A stretch of 63,196 nucleotides of DNA, from contig JAFQPI010000035.1 in NCBI GenBank assembly GCA_017411805.1, positions 1 to 63,196 on the forward strand, read 5' to 3'. Below, one piece after another: positions 59,561 through 63,196 of the stretch. The notes under the pieces are model-generated. The model was not told the DNA's origin. It made no database searches and saw only the letters and a list, made by a program, of their open reading frames with translations. The stretch comes from Clostridia bacterium (GTDB taxonomy: Bacteria; Bacillota; Clostridia; Oscillospirales; CAG-272). Each line of letters begins with the position of its first letter. The first letter of the stretch is position 1. The translations under genes were made by a program, and so were the position numbers.

Positions 59561-59593
59561 TACGAAAGTTTACAGGAAAGGTACCATACCCAA

Positions 59594-61633
59594 ATGAACA
59601 AACGCTCAGGCAATTTTCGCACGATTATGATCTATATCCTGGTCGTTGTCGTTCTGATCGTAATGCTGTCCTCCCTCTTTATGGGAACAGGTCAGAAGGC
59701 AACAAAGTACAGCGATATAGTGTCTCACTTTGAAAAAGAAGAGGTCAAAGAGTTTTTCGTTGACAACGACGGCACGATCAAGCTGACGCTGCAGGACGAC
59801 AAGACTGTTACCTATAGGCTCGCCAGCATCTCCTATTTCCGCGAGGATCTCGGAGATCTTATCGAAGAGCAGCACGCGGCAGGTATAATCACCTCTTATG
59901 AATACAAGCCCGCCACGGTCTGGCCATGGTGGGTATCAATTCTGCCCTACGTCGGAATGCTCATCCTCTTTGCCGTCCTCTGGATCTTCATGATGGGTCA
60001 GATAGGCGGCAAGAACGGAAAGCCCGGCAGCTTTGCCAAGGCTCGCGTCAAAACCCCCGCTGACACAAAGCAGAGAGTTCTCTTCTCCGACGTTGCAGGC
60101 GCAGAGGAAGAAAAGGAAGAGCTTCAGGAGATCGTTGAATTCCTTAAGAATCCCGAAAAATTCGCCCGTCTCGGCGCAAAGATCCCCCACGGCGTACTGC
60201 TGATGGGCCCTCCCGGCACGGGTAAGACCCTGCTTGCAAAGGCTGTTGCGGGCGAGGCTGACGTTCCCTTCTTCTCGATCTCGGGCTCGGATTTCGTTGA
60301 GATGTACGTCGGTGTCGGCGCATCGCGTGTCCGCGACCTCTTTGAGACGGCTCGCAAGGCTCCCGCTTCCATCGTCTTCATCGACGAGATCGACGCTGTC
60401 GGACGTCACCGCGGCGCGGGTCTCGGCGGCGGTCACGACGAGCGCGAGCAGACCCTCAACCAGCTTCTCGTTGAGATGGACGGTTTTGGCGCGCACGAGG
60501 GAATCATCGTCATGGCGGCAACGAACCGTCCCGACATCCTTGACCCCGCGCTCCTCCGCCCCGGACGTTTCGACAGACAGATCACGGTTAATTATCCCGA
60601 CATCAAGGGCCGCGAGGAGATCCTCAAGGTCCACGCACGCGGCAAGAAATTCGAGGATGAAGTAAACTTCGAGAGAATCGCTCAGACAACCGCCGGATTC
60701 ACGGGCGCAGATCTGCAGAATCTTCTCAACGAGGCGGCTCTCCTTGCGGTACGCCGCGGCAAGTCGCTGATCGGCATGGAGGACATCGAGGATTCCTTCA
60801 TCAAGGTCATTGCAGGCCCGCAGAAGAAGTCCATGAAGCGCAATCCCAAGGAGCTGCGCAAGACAGCATACCATGAGGCAGGCCACGCTCTCGTTTCCTA
60901 TCTCTTACCCACCCCCGACCCCGTTCACCAGATCTCTATCATCCCCGCAGGCCGTGCGCTCGGTTACACCCTCAACGTACCTCAAGAGGATAAGCAGAGC
61001 GAATACCGCGAGGAGCTTAAAGAGGAGATCAGCGTTCTGCTTGCGGGACGCGCCGCAGAGGTTCTGACCTTCGGCGATTTTTCGGGCGGCGCATCAAACG
61101 ACATCGAGCGCGCGACAAATATCGCAAGAAAGATGGTAACACAACTCGGTATGTCTGATGAGCTCGGACCGATCCGTTACGGTCAGGGCGGCGGCGACGT
61201 ATTCCTCGGCAGAGATTTCTCCGCCCGTCAGGACTACTCGGGCGCGACAGCCGCAAAGATCGACGCAGAGATCCACAAGATCGTCACCGAGGCATACGAA
61301 GTTGCAAAGAAGCTTCTCACGGAAAATGCCGCAAAGCTTGAGTTCGTAGCCGAATATCTCTTCACGCATGAGATCATGGACGGTGATCAGTTCAAGTGCG
61401 CTATGGAGGCGGTTGAGCCGACCGTAGAGGCACTCGAGGAGATCGCCGCAGAGAAGAAGCGCAAGAGCGAGGAAGCCAACGCACGCCGCCGCGAACAGGA
61501 AAAGCGCGAGGCTGAGGAAGAGGCACGCCGCCAGCGCGAGATACTCGACCGCATCTATAACGACGACCTCGACAACGATAAAAAGATAGACTCCGACAAA
61601 CCCTCCAACGGCTCGGGCGAGGTCAAACACTAA
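59594..61633 (+). CDS. ftsH: ATP-dependent zinc metalloprotease FtsH
   Basis: Membrane AAA+ protease that degrades unassembled or regulatory membrane proteins. 679 residues: span 1 (about 9-28), external domain, span 2 (about 112-135), AAA domain with Walker A GPPGTGKT (about 205), SRH and arginine finger RPGRFDR, then the M41 protease with HEAGH (about 427-431). C-terminal tail is highly charged ([22 protein letters not shown]), longer than in many homologues. RBS GGAAAGG. Last gene of the block. Confidence 0.96.
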   Translation: MNKRSGNFRTIMIYILVVVVLIVMLSSLFMGTGQKATKYSDIVSHFEKEEVKEFFVDNDGTIKLTLQDDKTVTYRLASISYFREDLGDLIEEQHAAGIITSYEYKPATVWPWWVSILPYVGMLILFAVLWIFMMGQIGGKNGKPGSFAKARVKTPADTKQRVLFSDVAGAEEEKEELQEIVEFLKNPEKFARLGAKIPHGVLLMGPPGTGKTLLAKAVAGEADVPFFSISGSDFVEMYVGVGASRVRDLFETARKAPASIVFIDEIDAVGRHRGAGLGGGHDEREQTLNQLLVEMDGFGAHEGIIVMAATNRPDILDPALLRPGRFDRQITVNYPDIKGREEILKVHARGKKFEDEVNFERIAQTTAGFTGADLQNLLNEAALLAVRRGKSLIGMEDIEDSFIKVIAGPQKKSMKRNPKELRKTAYHEAGHALVSYLLPTPDPVHQISIIPAGRALGYTLNVPQEDKQSEYREELKEEISVLLAGRAAEVLTFGDFSGGASNDIERATNIARKMVTQLGMSDELGPIRYGQGGGDVFLGRDFSARQDYSGATAAKIDAEIHKIVTEAYEVAKKLLTENAAKLEFVAEYLFTHEIMDGDQFKCAMEAVEPTVEALEEIAAEKKRKSEEANARRREQEKREAEEEARRQREILDRIYNDDLDNDKKIDSDKPSNGSGEVKH

Positions 61634-61648
61634 ATATAAAATACCGCT

Positions 61649-61680
61649 TGTGGCACCTGCAGTAAAGCAGGTGCCACAGT
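61649..61680 (+). terminator. hairpin after ftsH
   Basis: TGTGGCACCTGC pairs perfectly with GCAGGTGCCACA (loop AGTAAA). Only a weak T-rich tail follows. Confidence 0.6.
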
Positions 61681-61784
61681 TATATTCGCCTGCGGCAAGT
61701 TATATTGTTTCGCAGTAGTTAGATATTATTTAACTTAACCATAAAAATATGTAATAATAGGAAGAAAATCGTCAAAAAATGCAC

Positions 61785-61813
61785 TTGAAGCCGTGGGCGA
61801 AAAGTGATAAAAT
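61785..61813 (+). promoter_or_regulatory. promoter of the AEC permease gene
   Basis: TTGAAG at 61785-61790, 17 bp, TAAAAT at 61808-61813, 47 bp before the ATG. Confidence 0.6.
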
Positions 61814-61859
61814 ATTGTGGTTGTTTTTATTATTATAAAATAGGAAAGAAGGCTAAAAA

Positions 61860-62849
61860 ATGGATTCACTCATTTTTGCTCTCAGCGCTGTCGCTCCAAT
61901 CGTTCTGAGCGTTATCGTAGGATATTTTTTCAAGAAGATCGGCATGATGGACGAAAGCTTTGCCAAGAAGGCGAACAAGCTCGTCTTCCGCGCGTTTATG
62001 CCCGTTATGCTCTTCGTAAACATATATAAGATGTCGCTCTCCGACGTCGATCTCGGCTTCATCGGCTATTGTCTCATCGCGCTTTTCGTCATCTTCGCGC
62101 TCTCGATCCCCGCTTGTATGGCTATCGCCGGCAAGAAGGACCGCGTCGGCGTTCTCGTTCAGGCTATTTTCAGATCGGGATACTCGCTTATCGGTATTCC
62201 GCTTGCGGGCTCGCTCTACGGAGACGAAGGTATGATGGCGGCGACCATCCTTTCCGCGGCTCTCATCCCCTGCTTCAACGTTCTTGCCGTAATCAGCCTT
62301 TCCGCCCTCGGCGGAGAGAAGGGCGAGAAGATATCGGTCAAGAAGATCCTCCTCGATATCGTCAAGAACCCCCTCATCATCGGTATCTTCGCCGCTCTCG
62401 TTTGCGTTGCGATCCGCACCTTTGTTTTTGAAAAGGTCGGCATCGAGTTCAGACTCTCGAATATCGGTCCCCTCTTCGTTGTTCTCCAGTACCTTGCTAA
62501 CCTCGCGATCCCGCTCGCTCTCCTCGTTCTCGGCGCGCAGTTTGAGTTTTCCGCAGTTGCGGCACTCAAAAAGGAGATCATTTTCGGTACTGTTACACGT
62601 ACCGTCATCGTTCCCGCGCTCGTTCTCGGAATTGCCTTCATCTTCTTCCGCGATCGCTTCAGCCCCGCTCACTTCGCTACCCTCGTTGCCGCTTTTGCGA
62701 CACCCGTAGCAGTCCCGAGCGTGCCTATGGTTCAGGAAATGGGCGGCGACGTCACTCTCGCGGGTCAGCTCGTCGTCTGGTCCACACTCGTCTCCGCACT
62801 TACGGTATTCCTTGTAACCTTCTTGCTTCGTATGGGAGGAGCGTTTTAA
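61860..62849 (+). CDS. AEC-family transporter (auxin efflux carrier / malate permease type)
   Basis: 329 residues with about ten membrane segments in two five-helix halves (for example IFALSAVAPIVLSVIVGYFFKKIG; LANLAIPLALLVLGAQFEF). PVMLFVNIYKM and VAVPSVPMVQEMGGD fit the membrane transport protein family that moves organic acids such as malate in bacteria. Substrate unproved. RBS GGAAAGAAGG about 9 nt before ATG. Monocistronic. Confidence 0.88.
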   Translation: MDSLIFALSAVAPIVLSVIVGYFFKKIGMMDESFAKKANKLVFRAFMPVMLFVNIYKMSLSDVDLGFIGYCLIALFVIFALSIPACMAIAGKKDRVGVLVQAIFRSGYSLIGIPLAGSLYGDEGMMAATILSAALIPCFNVLAVISLSALGGEKGEKISVKKILLDIVKNPLIIGIFAALVCVAIRTFVFEKVGIEFRLSNIGPLFVVLQYLANLAIPLALLVLGAQFEFSAVAALKKEIIFGTVTRTVIVPALVLGIAFIFFRDRFSPAHFATLVAAFATPVAVPSVPMVQEMGGDVTLAGQLVVWSTLVSALTVFLVTFLLRMGGAF

Positions 62850-62880
62850 GTGCAAAATGCTAAATGCAAAATGCAAAATG
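62850..62880 (+). repeat. TGCAAAA heptamer run after the permease gene
   Basis: GTGCAAAATGCTAAATGCAA and onward, four units beginning at the stop codon. Confidence 0.65.
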
Positions 62881-62997
62881 AACCGATAATTTTATTTTAA
62901 AGTTCTATATAAACAAAGGACTGAATCAAAGGCGTGCAAAATTAGCGGAAAAATTATGGTCAGTTGGTTAATAATTGCCTCGATGTAAACAAATAAG

Positions 62998-63036
62998 TAA
63001 CCCCGACAGATTTTTCAAAAGTCTGTCGGGGTTACT
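62998..63036. terminator. terminator hairpin between convergent genes
   Basis: AACCCCGACAGA pairs with TCTGTCGGGGTT around a TTTTTCAAAAG loop, directly beyond the stop of the partial minus-strand gene. Confidence 0.7.
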
Positions 63037-63196
63037 TTATGTATTAGTTTGTTCGGGGAAATTTGCAGAAAAAGACAATTCCAAGATTGGACTCGGGAAG
63101 TTTTTTTCTATCCACCCCATTCTATTACTATCATCGTCAAACCAAACTATAAAATCTACAGTTTTATCGGGAATAAATGCATTTGAACTATCATAA
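63037..63196 (-). CDS. partial gene running off the right end
   Basis: The C-terminal 52 residues of a minus-strand gene, starting at the edge with YDSSNAFIPDKTVDFIVWFD and ending FSANFPEQTNT before TAA at 63039-63037. Protein-like composition, AT-richer codons than the neighbours, and a hairpin just after the stop support it. No family recognised. Confidence 0.6.
   Translation of the reverse strand, partial: YDSSNAFIPDKTVDFIVWFDDDSNRMGWIEKNFPSPILELSFSANFPEQTNT

Noticed and set aside
1-63196. tRNA, rRNA, tmRNA, SRP RNA or RNase P RNA genes
   Set aside because: None of their conserved cores was recognised in any intergenic stretch; a covariance-model scan would be the proper test.
62975-63196. 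A 73-residue plus-strand frame at the right end
   Set aside because: It reads through a terminator hairpin and is antisense to a better-supported minus-strand gene end.

Overview
The window looks like chromosome from an uncultured Gram-positive anaerobe of the class Clostridia (Bacillota), of moderate G+C. The evidence is: strong AGGAGG-type ribosome binding sites before nearly every gene; vegetative promoters with TTGACA and TATAAT hexamers 17 bp apart; the conserved Firmicutes blocks rimP-nusA-rnpM-ylxQ-infB, yybS-gdpP-rplI-dnaB and tilS-hpt-ftsH; an S-layer-homology protein, InlB-type repeats and a BspA-type leucine-rich surface lipoprotein; and a PerR-rubrerythrin pair typical of anaerobes. 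No rRNA, tRNA, CRISPR array, phage gene or transposase was recognised. All gene calls come from reading the sequence; no database search was possible.

Layout. 1-3.8 kb: cell-envelope genes on the minus strand (CHAP amidase with InlB repeats; SLH protein coupled to an amidase-like protein). 4-7.2 kb: a 1065-residue protein with an ECF sigma factor at its N terminus. 7.4-22.2 kb: a complete cyclic arginine pathway, argC-argJ-argB-(repeat)-argD, a BspA-like lipoprotein, argF, then divergent argG-(repeat)-argH, with ArgR-type operators at argC and argG. Two regulator pairs (XRE plus membrane protein; ribbon-helix-helix plus divergent unknown) sit between argF and argH. 22.3-28.2 kb: lipoprotein, Nudix hydrolase, perR-rbr, and an ECF sigma/anti-sigma pair. 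28.8-42.3 kb: polysaccharide deacetylase, LURP-like protein, FAD dehydrogenase, secreted GDPD protein with nadE and a HAD phosphatase, three SGNH esterases with mini-RNase III, and cyclophilin. 42.3-45.1 kb: a shrunken substrate-binding lipoprotein, FAD oxidoreductase and XRE regulator. 45.8-51.1 kb: the rimP-infB operon, headed by an unrecognised Lys/Pro-rich 100-residue protein. 51.4-62.8 kb: yybS-gdpP-rplI-dnaB-tilS-SGNH-hpt-ftsH and an AEC-family permease. A truncated gene runs off the right end.

The most unusual content is intergenic. Nearly every long gap is built from a few families of hairpin modules. One family (called B here) occurs nine times in either orientation; its helices are kept while the paired bases change between copies, the mark of selection on structure or of palindrome-based spread. 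Upstream of B there is often a second family (A). Separate arrays of short hairpins joined by constant spacers (AGTTAAGAT, ATATCGT or TATATCATCA) sit mostly in sense just downstream of stop codons, and TGCAAAA heptamer runs overlap several stop codons. Both gaps inside the arginine cluster hold the same head-to-head B pair. I consider this modular hairpin system the best candidate for something undescribed; the sigma-factor fusion, the Lys/Pro-rich protein ahead of rimP and the RHH/unknown divergent pair come next.
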